Shown in pieces: positions 23,860 to 35,880 of a DNA stretch of 64,000 nt. Position 1 is the stretch's first letter; every line of letters starts with the position of its first letter. Source of the stretch: Myrmaecium sp. VS I D KN 1 (lineage: Eukaryota > Ascomycota > Dothideomycetes > Valsariales > Valsariaceae). The stretch is from assembly GCA_019775845.1 (NCBI GenBank), contig JADQAV010000047.1:186001-250000 (forward strand). The letters run 5' to 3'. The translations under genes and the position numbers were made by a program. The notes below the pieces were generated by a model. The model was not told the origin of the DNA, ran no database searches, and worked only from the letters and a program-made list of their open reading frames with translations.

Positions 23860-26800
23860 TCAGCTGGCCATGAGCTGCCTCGTCCCGTTGGAGCGTCCAA
23901 GCGAATCGGTCGTAGCGGTCGCAAGACTAAGTAACGCATTTGCCGCATGCAGACGGTTCTTGAGCGCGGCCGCCCCACGTTCGAACCCACGGCTGCCCGG
24001 CCCTTCCTCGACCCAGCGGATTTTGTGGATCATGAAGCTCATGCCACGCCAGGCATAGTTGTATGAATGCGATTTCAGCCCATACTCAACTGTCTGCGGA
24101 TATTCCTCCAACGGTGGCAGAATCAACAACGTAATCTGCAAGTCCATCTCGGGCGGCGGGACCACAGGCGCAGCTGGCTTGCTCTCTAACACCTCCTGAG
24201 AATCACGCGGGTCAGACGGAGCCAGAATCCTCGGATCCAATTTATCAAGAGGTGTATCCGGATCCCAAGCGCCTCGAATCCAGCCAGAATGTATAGCTGC
24301 TGCAAGAGGGTCCGAGTCATCTCTGTAGACGCGAGCGCCCCAGAGATGTCGACGCGAACAGATTTCCCGACGCTGTGGTTCCTGCAAAAAATATCTGGGT
24401 ACCCGGACAGTGAAGGTTCCGTTCACATGATCGCTGGTAAAGATAGGCAACGGCTTTGGTACCGACTCGTAACCAAACGGATCATCTAACGAAACTTTTG
24501 CCGGCGGGATTACAACCTTCGTTTCGTACAGCTGGGAGCCAAGATGCTTGCGCTCATTCTTGCTAGCAAGTTCCAGCAAAGCACTGACGTCGATGGTCGG
24601 CATTCTCGGGGCTGGAGCCGCAGCGGTAGGGTTTACACGAGGCGCGTGATGATGATGATGAGGGGGATGCGTTGGACGATGATGGTGATGATGATGCGAG
24701 AGCTGAGGCAAAGTAGTAGAGGGATTGCTGGCGCCCAAATGAAGCGGGTTTAACGAAGCAGCCGATTGTATCACAGGAGTAGCAGCTTGGACTTGATCTT
24801 CATCCTGACGATGATGATGATGGTGGTGACTACTCCGGTTAGTCAAAGATGTCCGAGTCAGGGTGGTTATGCTAATTACTTACTGATGAGCATGAGGGTG
24901 ATGATGGTGGTGGTGCGCAGGATGTGTAAGCTTTGCACGTTTGAGTCTGCCACCGCTCAGCGCACCTGGGGTTCCTCGGCCGTCCGCATTGTCGCTCTCC
25001 ATTACGTAGTCCTCATCTTTGACTTTTCTCACTTTCCTGCCGTTCTGAGAGCTGACTCTCACGAGCTTAGAATCATCGCCATGTCCGGCATCCGGTCTGT
25101 TATGCGGCAGGGGGCTTGATCTGGAAGGGGTTGCTGTACCCGTTGGCGTTGTCCCTAGTCCTCCCATACCCAAGCCTGAAAACATCCGTCCGAACTCGCT
25201 TTTTATGTTCGGATCGCCGACGGGTCCAACCGGAGGTGCTTGGGCGCCTTGTACAGCTTGCGGCATTGGGGAAGCCCTGCCAGTCCTTCTATTAACATCA
25301 GGTCCAAGGCCTAGCAGTGACCTAGACGGCTGCATCTCCTCGCCACCTCTACGAGACTGCCCATCATAGGACGAGCGCGCAGGATATCCGCCACCTGCTG
25401 TTGGAGAGGGCCCCCGAAAGTCAGCCCTTCTCCTTTCCTGGCTGCGGGGATCTGAGGTAGGCGGCGCTTGATACTGTTCCAGATTTCTATGGTGCAAATG
25501 CTCGTACATGCGTGGGGGTCGCTGAGGATCATCTCGGCCAGCAGCGCCTGGATTGGGCATGGTAAGGTGACCATATCCGGTTCGAAAGCCGGCTTCCTCT
25601 TTTTGTGTCTGCCTCAAATCATTGCCTTGACTTTCAAGCCCTTGTGGAAGGCTCGTTTTACGATCCTTAGGAGGACTGAAGGCCGATTGTGAGACAGGCT
25701 GGACTGTAACTGGTCGATCCCGCGAACTGTGGGAGTTCTGTTCGCCTGAGCCCGGCCCAGTTTGGTACGGGTCGCGATGAGCACCATTCCTATCCTCAGC
25801 AGGATGCATCCCGTAGCCTGGTCGCCTGAAACCAGAAGCGTCGTATTGGGATCTACCAGGCTCGGCAGATTCGTTGGCCAAACCGTTTGGCTGGCTGTTA
25901 GGTCTTGGTGGCATGCCGTTCACTGGCAAGCGTGTGTTGTCCCTTTCGTGGGCACTGAGGATAGGAGAACGTAACTGGTGCATGGAGTTAGAGGCAGTGT
26001 GTTTGTAAGGCCCGGGAGATCGCCCAAAGCGTTGACGAGTCAGTTCGGGAGACTCTCTCGATCCCTGCGACGGGGAGGTGGCGTAGTGCGCTTCCGGCTG
26101 AATAGAAGAGGAGGAATTTGGACGGTACTTTTCCGGCGAAGGAGCTCGTCGATAAGGCCCCATATCAGATCGATACCCGCTCACAGGGCCTCGTCGAGGC
26201 GATGGTGGCTGCATATTAGTACTAGAGGGTGATCCAGTAGCTGCAGACATAGAGGGTGACGTTTGGGATACTGCGCGGCCAGAACGAGACTCTCCACCGA
26301 TAATAGAGGATATCGACATGCTACTACCGGGGCGATGGCCAGACCCAAGCCCAGGCAGCTCCCTTCCCGTGGGGAAAGCTGGGGGGTGCGAGCCGCGCTG
26401 GCTAGGTGTTTGGCTGTGGCTGGGCTGCTGCGGCGACGAAGGGGGCGGCATCGCTCTTGGCCCATATGAAGGTGGAGGAGGCGGCGGTTCGTGAGAGGAC
26501 CCTGCAAATACGATGAGCGAGATCTATAAGTTCCAGGAGATGGGGGACTCAACGTACCCGCATAATACCTTGAAGGAGGCTCTCCTCCGAGCGACCTCCT
26601 GCGATCATCGTACGGGTATGATGTTTGTCCAGCAGCAGTATTCGATGTCGGCATCGCTGGTGGAGGCGGTGGAGGAGGTTGCGGGAGTGGACGACCATCT
26701 ATACTGTGATGGTGTTGAGGCCCTGTGATACTCGAATCAGATCGCCGTTCTGTTTTAGCTCCGGAACCAAATTTAGCGCATGCCAGGGGGGCTGATCGCT

Positions 26801-27631
26801 TAGCGTTCCGCGATGCGCAAACAAAGCAGATCCATGAGAAACGGCAAAACTTCCTCAGATGAAAGCGATGACATCAACGAGTGAACCAGTGGCTGAGAGA
26901 GAACCGCAAATAGGAAGAATCGTAGGTGCTGCGACTGCTGTCCTCGAACACCTGCAAGGCGATGTGCTACGGCTTCGCGTCGAGGTTGAAATGTCTCAAT
27001 AGCCACGGGCTTGGACCTGATGACCATCATGGATAAATCCTTCCTCTTAGGGGAGGTCGGATGTGAGCTGCTCCGGGAGCGGTATCCATACTCAGCAAGC
27101 CAACAGTAGTGGTTTCCATGGCCATGATGGGTGAGAGATACTGCTCCTAGACGCGACGACCAAGCCATCATCCTTTGCAGGCGCTCAGACGCGCATCGTG
27201 CCCGCTGTCGATCTTTGCCTTGCATCCTTTGACAGGTAGTATAAGGCCTCGTAGCATCGGAATCCCTCCTCGACAGGCCATAACACACTCCGAAGCACAT
27301 CGATATCTGGCGACGGAATAGACGTACCGTTACCTCCCCATGATCCTCCTAAGGGCGCCCTACCATCTCCTTGAGCACCTCCAGTCCCTTCTGCACCGTG
27401 CACACCATAGCTGGGCCTTCGTTGGTGTTGTGGTGGGGGCATGAACGGATCGTTATGACGCGGGAATGGGTCGGGCAGCGGCACGTGGACAGGCGGTTGC
27501 GAGGTAGGCGGCGCGTAAGAAGAATACGAATGTTGCGACTGAGGAGCGGGCTGATGGTTGGGGTTATGGATGAGAGGACGATCTTGCGGTCGAGGAAACG
27601 GATGCTGCGTTTGAGGTTGTCGCGGATCCAT
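23860..27631 (-). CDS. rxt3: Rxt3-domain subunit of Rpd3L histone deacetylase
   Basis: Exons 27631-27328, 26722-26558, 26501-24884 and 24829-23860 join in frame to about 1018 residues. The first two-thirds is Pro/Ser/Gln/His-rich and disordered. Near the end of exon 3, KRAKLTHPAHHHHHH leads into a His tract that continues across the 54-nt third intron. The Rxt3 domain lies at about 773-975: PTIDVSALLELA, GSQLYETKVVIP, NGTFTVRVPRYFL, RRHLWGARVYRDDSDP and the closing SYNYAWRGMSFMIHKIRW. In yeast, Rxt3 belongs to the large Rpd3 histone deacetylase complex and acts in transcriptional repression. Intron 1 would be 605 nt, long for this genome, so a missed small exon is possible; its donor GTACGT and acceptor CACAG are in phase. 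The domain call is firm; the 5' model is moderate. Confidence 0.85.
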
Positions 27632-28313
27632 GGCGTCGAGTTTGCTCGGCAACACGTCAAACAGGACGACGAACAGAGCGTGACGATTAGACAAGCGGTC
27701 CGGCCGGCAGCTGGTGCATAGTGAGGGGTGCCTGGGCGCTTCGTGAGACTCGAGCACACGGCGGAAGTTGAGGGAAAACGCAAAGAGGAGCGGTGGTCAA
27801 AGAAACGATGGTGACGAGGGCGATGAGGGCAACGAAGGCGACGAGGGCAACGAGGGAGAGGAGAGAGACTGGGGAGTTCATCCTATGCGCTAAAGGTACC
27901 AGCTGCAAGAGCACGGATCAGCAGCCAAAATCCACGGTTAAGCTATGGATATGGGTCCGCCTAGGCGTCCCCTCCCATGCCCGGCCCTGCCCTGCCCTCC
28001 CCCCTCCCATGCTCTCCCACACGCCCCAGCTGCCCACGCACGCACACACACCGAATGCAATGCCCATGCCATCACTAGTAGCAAGCTTGAGACACCTCAC
28101 ACGTATACCTCCTCTCTTCCACAAGGCCCGCTCACCGCATCAACTCGACCCCAACAAACCCCAACGCATCGTCCTTTCAGTTCACCCCCCCCTAAACACT
28201 CCCTTCTCGCCGTTCTTTTTCACCCATGCTCGCTCTCTTCACCCGTCCCCTGCAGATAATAGTTTCCGTCCTGGGCTGATTGCTCCTCCAAAGTCCACCG
28301 CCGGCCACTGCAG
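27632..28313. other. Divergent promoter region, rxt3 / btn1
   Basis: A 682-bp spacer between two opposite start codons. It includes GACGAGGGC-like repeats near 27810-27860 and a C-rich tract near 27960-28020. No gene is seen. Confidence 0.55.
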
Positions 28314-29807
28314 ATGCTTCCGATGCCTGGCAGTCCTTCTGCATCGTGGGCCGTGTATTACGCGAAGCTCAAGTCTGTTTTTGCAGGCGCTGACCCACGA
28401 GTATGCGTGGCCTTCTGGTTATTTGGTAAGGCTGATATACCCTTCACCAACCTCCAAGTTCTTACTCACGCTCCACGTCGCTCAGCAACTGGAGCATCGC
28501 ATACTAACTCCTAGATCCACAGGCTTGATCAATAACGTTCTCTATGTCATCATTCTTTCCGCTGCTCTTGATCTCGTCGGTCCCTCCGTGCCCAAGGGCG
28601 TTGTTCTTCTCGCGGACGTGATCCCGGCTTTCCTGACCAAACTTGTTGCGCCGTACTTTATCCACAAGATCCCGTATGCCGTGCGAATACTCCTCTTTGC
28701 CGGACTGTCAACATGCGGCATGCTTTCAATCGCTGTGACACCCGCGTCGCGAGATGGTAGCACAATAACCTTAAAGATGCTCGGCGTCATGTTGGCCAGC
28801 TTAAGCAGTGGGGGAGGAGAGCTCAGCTTCCTCAGCCTAACGCACTTTTACGGACATTTTAGTCTTGCAGCGTGGGGAAGCGGCACAGGAGGAGCTGGAA
28901 TCCTCGGTGCATGGGCATATATGGTTGCGACCACGGTTGTAGGACTTTCCGTGCGAACCAGTCTGCTTGTATTCTCTTTTCTCCCCATTATCATGTTGCT
29001 GTCTTTCTTCGTAGTCTTGCCACATGGTCCACTGCAAACATCCAGTAAAACTCACGCTTATGAGAGAGTGGACCATGAAGCGGACGAAGACATCAATGGA
29101 GCCGATGTGACCGGACCACTTGAGGAGGAAAACCTCTTAGATGGATCACGCTCTGGTCGCACGTTTCCTCCAGCTCAAGATAGCTCGTTTTGGACAGGTT
29201 TGTGGAAAAAACTTGCGAAAACTCGCCTGCTATTCTTCCCATAGTGAGATGACCTCCTTCCCAAGCCAGCCACTCACAGCACTGACACAGCCCTTTTAGC
29301 ATGCTTCCTCTGCTGCTCGTGTATATTGCCGAATACGTCATTAACCAAGGCGTTGCGCCGACTCTACTTTTTCCGCTGGAAGACAGCCCATTCGAACACT
29401 ATCGATCGTTCTATCCCACTTACAATGCGATCTACCAAGTGGGTGTTTTCATTTCAAGATCATCCACGCCGTTCGTTCGCGTCCATCATCTCTATTTTCC
29501 AGCTTTCCTTCAGGTTGGCAATCTCATCTTGCTCACGTTACACGCGTTATTTGATTTCATACCGAATGTATACGTCGTATTCGTCATCGTGTTTTGGGAA
29601 GGGCTCCTCGGTGGGTTGGTATATGTGAGCACCTTTGCGGAAATTACGGATCACGTACCGAAGGCGGATCGTGAGTTCAGCCTGGGTGCGACGAGCGTGA
29701 GCGATTCTGCTGGTATCTGCATCGCCGGTTTCATTGGGATGGCATTTGAGGTCTGGTTGTGCAACTGGCAAGTGCACCACGGACGGGATTACTGTAAGAA
29801 ACTGTGA
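28314..29807 (+). CDS. btn1: Btn1/CLN3 (battenin) vacuolar membrane protein
   Basis: Exons 28314-28425, 28523-29243 and 29300-29807 give 446 residues. Both splices rebuild conserved CLN3 text: [25 protein letters not shown] and [18 protein letters not shown]. About ten hydrophobic segments are visible. Further family marks are [46 protein letters not shown] and [19 protein letters not shown]. The polar loop between (about 270-320) is acidic and variable. CLN3 proteins sit in the vacuolar or lysosomal membrane and are tied to vacuolar pH, basic amino acid handling and lipid turnover; loss of the human protein causes juvenile Batten disease. The stop after GRDYCKKL fits the family. A GTAAGA donor just before it (29794) could give an alternative tail, which I consider less likely. 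Confidence 0.94.
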
Positions 29808-30087
29808 GAAGCCGGGGCGGTGCAGGTAAAGCAAACAGTGGAAGATCAGATCATGGAAATCCATGCTCTTGTGCAGGTGTGGTGTCAAAAGAGCTCATGC
29901 ATCCGCGCAAACGTGTGTTTCAAAATTTGACAGTCGTCGCGTACGGTCTGTTCCTCGCTAATCATCGCCTGCGTCTGATGACTGCCTGTGACCTCCCGTC
30001 TACCTACGCCTTGCGATCCTTCCTCTTATAATCACAGTACGGCGCACCGTGGTCCTCGTTGTTCTCCGTGCTACATGCGGTCCTGAG

Positions 30088-31640
30088 ATGCATCCAGTGA
30101 GTTGATCAATCTACACAATTTTTGAGTCTCGGATTCTAATCGAAGTGTGCCGTCTTAGGAGCGATCTGAAGTGATGCGCAAGCGGTGGAAGCGCACATAT
30201 GATCAAGTAGTACAACTACTTGGGGAAGCTCCCATCCATGCTCTCCCACCCGGAGCACGGCCACCGAGCGAGGACCATTTGAGTGAGTACTTCCTCTCCG
30301 CTCTGAGGGACCTTTGTGCTGTCGAGACCCGGATTCCAGAAATTCAACGAACACTTTTGGAAGCCCGCAACGAGCGGGTGGACCAGGGGAGTGGATGGGG
30401 AACAATAAAGTGGACGATCCAACCGCAGGATGTTCGCGAGGCCATTAAGCGGCTGAAAAGGATCCAAAGGTCGGAGCAAGCAGCGGTGAACGGCAGCGCG
30501 CCAGACACGGCAGCGCGCATAGACGACGTTCCCGTGAGCACCTCGCGCACTCAAAGTGTCGTCTCCGCCCCGTCCTGTTCTCTGGACTTCTCAACTAGGT
30601 CGCAAGGAAGCACGAACCGCATTTTCCCGAGTGAACTGCCTGACCTTGTGGACAGTAAAAACGAATCCAGGATGGTCACGGCTCTCAAGGATTATAACCT
30701 ACCTCCTAAGTCGAAGCGACGTAGAACTGTGGGCCGGAATTCTCCAGCTGATTCCCAGTCGAGAGCGGTCTCGCAATGTCCGGACAGAAAAGGAGGAGTT
30801 GGAGGTAGGCATTCTTTGCCTAAGCCGCAAACCCGTGGCGCCATTTCCAGCTCGCCTCCAAGATACTCTCCACGGGCTCTGCCGGTCAGCAGTAACTGCG
30901 CCAAGAAGTTCGCGCCTTCGCGGTCCCAATTCACTGCGGGGAGTCCGGTTGGCGAGCCAAGTGGATCGAACCGGCATGCCCTCTACGATTCTGACGACAG
31001 CTCTGAAGACATTCCTATACTTTCAAGAAGACGGCCCCTCATTAATGGTGAGGACGAGCAATCAACGTCAAGCAGTATCGAGGAAAATCTCACAAGCGAA
31101 GGGGTAGATGAAGAGGATCCGGAGAGTGAAAGCGTTTATGCGGAGAGCATGGATACAAATCATGCAAATAGTGAAGCAGGCGGTCCAGAAGAGGCAAGAA
31201 TCTCTGCCAAGGGCGCAGGTACAGGAGAGAATGGCAACGTGAAGCTTGAGCTTCGGTCTTCTCAGAAGCGGCGCGCTACAGACCAGCAAGAACCTCAGAT
31301 AGAGGCACCAGTCAAGCAAATCGGAGGCCTCGGGCCACCCATGGGCTTTCACTCCTCGTTCATAAACACCGCAGACCACTTGATCGGCCATGTAAAACGC
31401 GAATTTGCCCAAAAACTAAGCATCATCGACTCCATCGCTCCCCACCCGGGTATCCGAGCAGCGGCTGCGCATCTTCGCCAGTCCTTCGAGAACGACATGG
31501 CCGCCTTCGAGAAAACCTGCGCGCAGTATGGAACGACCAACGCGCCCATCGACTCTCCTGCGGTTTCCGGAAGCGTTGGTCGAGGCCAGACGGATCGCTC
31601 GAAGGAACCCGTGATCATCGATCTTCAAGAGTCCGACTAA
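30088..31640 (+). CDS. Unrecognised protein with C-terminal SUMO-interaction-like motif
   Basis: I do not recognise the family. A nine-base first exon (30088-30096, MHP) joins across a 62-nt intron, GTGAGT...TTCTAATC...TTAG, to 30159-31640, giving 496 residues; the internal ATG at 30174 is an alternative start. Residues 1-125 look folded and helical (RKRWKRTYDQVVQLLG, FLSALRDLCAVETRIPEIQRTLLEA, IKRLKRIQRSEQ). The middle is Ser/Arg-rich, with an acidic patch DSDDSSEDIPIL and a long Glu/Ser stretch. A second helical block runs from GFHSSFINTADHLIGHVKREFAQKL to about residue 460. The protein ends VIIDLQESD, a hydrophobic core followed by acidic residues, as in SUMO-interaction motifs. This suggests a nuclear, SUMO-linked role, but that is inference only. 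It follows btn1 on the same strand by 280 bp. Confidence 0.72.
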
Positions 31641-34381
31641 GAAATGCACCTGGATAGCTGAAACCGGATTCGAGTCTATTGCCATCAGGTCTCGTACCGC
31701 ACGGTTCCAGTCTATACGATAAACCCCTCGCCTTTGTACGGGGTTGTCGCTGGTCAGAAAGAAGCTGATCAAGGGAAACTCTCGACGCATGAGCTTTGCA
31801 CTGTTGTTCGCTCCATTATGTATGAGTTCAAGGATGCATTCAACGTTGTTGATAGCACAAAGGCATCGGCGGTTGCGGTACTAGGGGTCCGTTACCAGAA
31901 CTGTGGCCATCACTATAGGAATAATGACTTGCTTCGTTCAGTATTCCGTAAGTACATCTTCATGGCAGAATGTATAAGAGAGCCGATCACCACAGCTTCG
32001 AAAGTAAGGCTGCTACACGTGACCGCAGTAGTTCTTGGCGAGACTCATCTGTTGAAGGGACCTCGTCTTGTTCCCCGCCGGAGACGTTCACTTCTCACAT
32101 CTATAACCGCATTCCGCTCCTGTGGATTCTCTTGAGCTCTGAATAGAAGAAGATTCTTTGTTTCCGAGGCGCCATCTGGGGCTCTCTACTGCTGTCCTAA
32201 AGGTCTGAGGGGGCGCTCTTGCCTTGGGTGTTTGTTAGGTACCTTGTTTTACCGCGGTCAACGTTTTCTTTTCTACCTCAGTCTCTTAAGCCTCAGGACC
32301 ATCTTTCACTTCTCTTGGTCCATATTTCCGTGTCTCTCTCTTTCTTTCCACGCCCATGATGACGCAGTCAAGAGATGCAATCAGTCGGTAGCCGACGCCA
32401 AGGCGACAAGGCAAACCGGGCGCAAAAACAGCCCATGCAGAGACGCATATCCCGGTCCATGCCTATTGCCTTTTACCCTTGGTATTCTCGCACTTTTTTC
32501 CCAGCCTCATCTCGCCCAGGCTTGGCAGCTTCTTGTCGTGTTCTACATGTCTTCTCTGGTGTCGACATGGACTTACGGTGTCGGAGCGTCTGCCTGAGTG
32601 CCTTGCGGCATTAATTATCGCAGCGTAGGTAGGTACTAGGGAAATCGGGCAGCTCGGCGGCGCACTGATACGCATGGTCATCGGCATACGCTCCAGAAGT
32701 TGGGTATCTGATCTCGGCCCTTTCCGAAGAACCTCTTTTTTCTTCAAAAGCCGATATAGGAGTCGCCAGCTGAATCATCAGAAGAGGACGACCGGTGTGT
32801 TGCTAACTACTCCAACGCTATATATCTGAAAGGTTTGACTTATCTCTGATAGGACCATCCTATCGCAGCGGCTTACACTTATGATTGCGCGAGTGGTTGT
32901 CAGTCAGGTCTCGTTACTTGTTCGTAAGTCACCACCTCTCGGGAGTCTGGGTTCTGTTGCGAGATCCGGCTAGCCCTACGAAGTAGAGGCTATGCAAATT
33001 ATGTAAGCACGGCTGACAACCCCCGTAGGATTGCCTTGATCTACGGGCTCTCTTGGGAACGTTCATGTAACCGCAGCAATGAACAAGTGCGGCTTGAGAC
33101 CTCTTGCGGTCTCGGTACAACAACCTTACCGCCACAGGATGGAACGTCGTTGTAGGGCTAGCAAGGGTGCTGGGCGCCCTTCCTCCGTCCCTGGGTCCCT
33201 CTACCATACCTTCGGCAGCGCGTCCAGATCCTGGGAATCTTTGCCCGGCCACCTAGCTACTTCTTTGCTCTGCAGGATTTGGGCTTGCCCTGGCGCAGCA
33301 TATGCTAAGGGTCACCGATCGAACAGGTAGTGACCAGGGACCGGGGACTGCCGAGATGCCGTCAGGTACATCCCTTCCCCTGAGGAAACTGCAAAGTTCA
33401 ACCGGAGTCGTCGGCTGTGGTCGGAAGGGGACAACAAGGCAATTGAAGAGACTTACGGTTCAAGGTGAGTTAATCACTATCTCAAAACTTCCTTCATTGG
33501 AAAAACTATGTCTTTTCTTCAGTCTCGTCCGAGTTGACCGAACCGTGGTTCTCTGGAATATCCTCCGTGCCAATCGGGCATCTACACTGCCACCTCGGGC
33601 CCGCGAAGAGGCCCACTTGTTATGTCGAATCTTCCTGTAGTAGACCACGGATTGCGAGAAGACTACTGGCCCTGGCTGCCTACTCATACGTTGTTGTCCA
33701 TTGCCCAGTCTCTCGGCGCAGACAGAGCTTTCCCCCGCCCTCTGGAGGACGACAGTGCGTTCAACTTCGTGGAACCATTGGGGATGAAGTGAAAGACCTA
33801 CCTCCGGGGCAAAGACGATTTACTGCGGACCTAGAAGCCGCCCCAAGGGGGCGCTCTACTTTCCGCCTTCTGCTCTCCCTCTTTCCCGGTCACTGAGGAT
33901 CCGCAGTCTTTAAGATGGGGGTCCTAAGGAGCGCGCTGCCATTGGATACTTCCCCCCGTATGCGCGATATGAGGCCCGTTACTGAAAAGTTTTCAGAGTC
34001 GCGGCCGGATTTCGAGGCGGCTTCGGAGACAACTCAATCGTTGCCTTTTGCCCTGGCACCATTGTATGAAAGATGCGTTGGATTTTTGCACCTCAGCCAC
34101 GTTAAGAGGTGGTCAACTCGGACTACATCGTGAAGCAGTTTGTTGCCCGTACACGGAAATGGGTTGTATAAAGATCTGTTTCATCCGCCGCTGTTCAGGC
34201 CTCGCTCAACACCATTAACTGCCTTCAGTACTCTCCTTGAGGATCTTCTGATTTCTTCTTCGCCCAAGCACATCTGCCTTTCTTCCTTTCGGTCAACTTG
34301 TTTCCCTTGTCGGTTGCTGTATCCATTGCGGAGTCACGACGCCGTGCATCTATATCAGACTTTCCACGACCTACCGCAACC
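31641..34381. other. 2.7-kb region with no supportable gene
   Basis: Open frames are at most about 133 codons and show no motif. A GTAGGTAGGTACTAGG motif lies near 32625-32640. The left end should hold the 3' UTR of the preceding gene and the right end the leader of the small Cys-rich gene. Confidence 0.5.
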
Positions 34382-34552
34382 ATGCCCTCCGGGAGACCCA
34401 ATGAGCGACCTTCAGAAGAATACCTCTATCGCTGCTGCAACTGTGGAGGGGGACCGTGGAATCCAAAATATATCCCGGCTTGTCTGGAATGCCACACCCC
34501 GGTTTGCAACAGATGTACCTTCATAATCGTTCCCCGAAACCGGAGCAAATAA
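34382..34552 (+). CDS. Small cysteine-rich (zinc-ribbon-like) protein, 56 aa
   Basis: A single-exon frame of 56 residues begins in a good context (CAACCATGC). Its seven cysteines, at 18, 19, 21, 34, 37, 42 and 45, are arranged as RCCNC, CLEC and CNRC, a pattern suited to binding one or two zinc ions. The core GGGPWNPKYIPACLECHTPVC, shortened here, resembles small C2C2 proteins that I recall as common but uncharacterised in filamentous ascomycetes. The frame also extends left to an ATG at 34298 in less protein-like sequence. The length is too small for statistics, so the support is the ordered Cys spacing and charged tail (PRNRSK). Function is unknown; zinc binding is inferred. Confidence 0.55.
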   Translation: MPSGRPNERPSEEYLYRCCNCGGGPWNPKYIPACLECHTPVCNRCTFIIVPRNRSK

Positions 34553-35880
34553 AGCCTACTCGGACGCATTCTCTGGCCACGACTGTGAAGCTCAAGACAA
34601 ATTCCGAGCCGCGCGTCGCCAACACGGGCCCCGCAGCTCCGTGATCGCCATCAATGACGAGGGACGAGAACATTGTCTGCTATGGTGCTCCTGCACCGCC
34701 GTGGCCGAATTGGCCTCGGGATATTGGAGCGTGGCGCTATGCTGACATGGTCCTCCTTGGGGGATGTTTGCTGCCAGCAGACAACAGTTTACGCATCGCA
34801 TGCTTCATCCCGCGGTCATGATATCGCTCTCTTTCACGCCGTCTCCTCTCCTGACTGGGTTCAAGTTCTTTATCGCTGTCGTGCCACCCTTCTTCTTCGT
34901 TATCCTACTTCAGATAGTTGGAATCTCGTCCCTCGTTATTTTCCACCCTCCTTAGGCACCTTTTTCTTTTAATTTATGACATCTTTGGTATGAGCGTTGA
35001 CGTTCGTGGTTTGGGAGTTTAAGTTGGAAGAGGCCACCCTGCTTTCCTTTGTATCATCCTAGCGGGAGAGTTGTTGTGGCATCGCACCGTATTGTCCTTT
35101 TCTCTTCGAATTCACACTTCACCCTTTTGGGTTGTGCTTGTACACACTCGTTTTCTTGTGTTCGGCGCCGGGTCTTGTCAGATAGCGGATGTAGTGGAAT
35201 GGACCTTCATCAATCCCAATGTCTTTTTTCTTCTCCGCAGAGTCTTTTCGAAAGAAGAAAATTTTGTCGAGGAAGAACTTACGCTATGGTTGGCGATTCT
35301 AGAGAACTAAATATGTAGGAGGTCTATGTGCTCCTCCATGAAAGCTTACTGAGCATGCGGCTCTTCATGCGGCTCTTTATGCGGCTCTTCATGCGCCCCG
35401 CCACGTCAAAGAACCGCCACACAAGGCTGAACCGGATTGTGCTACCTAGCCTCATGAATCGGCGAGCGCTCTGGCGTGTTCAGATCTTTAAGGGTTGAAG
35501 AATAGATCCTCAATTTATCCGAATCTTTACGTCGGTGAGAGAAATGAATATGATGGAGTGGATATCCGCTATGCGCCGTCTCCGCCCCTTTGCCACAAAA
35601 AGTCAAAATGAAAAAAGAACGCCTGCCCCATGCTTTTCCGAACGTCTGCCCTGTTGTACAAGCAACAATTCTCGCAGCGGATCCTCAGGCAGCTTGCAGA
35701 GTGCCAAATCAGCCCAAAACCCTCGGGGAAGAGCAGCCTGTATGCCGGATCCGCTTACGACACGAGTCCGACAAGCCGACATGCCGACAGCCCCGGCGGT
35801 CCAGATCAAGACATGATCCATCCGTTGAACCAAGGACCAAGGACCGGCTCCGTATTCATCAACCGCTCCGCCTATCCCCC
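34553..35880. other. 1.3-kb intergenic region
   Basis: Short open frames only, for example an 80-codon frame at 35071-35310 without motif. It contains the tandem repeat listed at 35354-35393. The right part is antisense to, or downstream of, pet191. Confidence 0.45.
35354..35393. repeat. Short tandem repeat, 12-13-base unit
   Basis: CATGCGGCTCTT recurs three times with one-base length changes, followed by a partial fourth copy. Confidence 0.8.

Noticed and set aside
29794-30031. Alternative C-terminal exon for btn1
   Set aside because: A GTAAGA donor and a TGCAG acceptor are in phase, but the resulting tail is not CLN3-like, while the ordinary stop after GRDYCKKL fits the family length.
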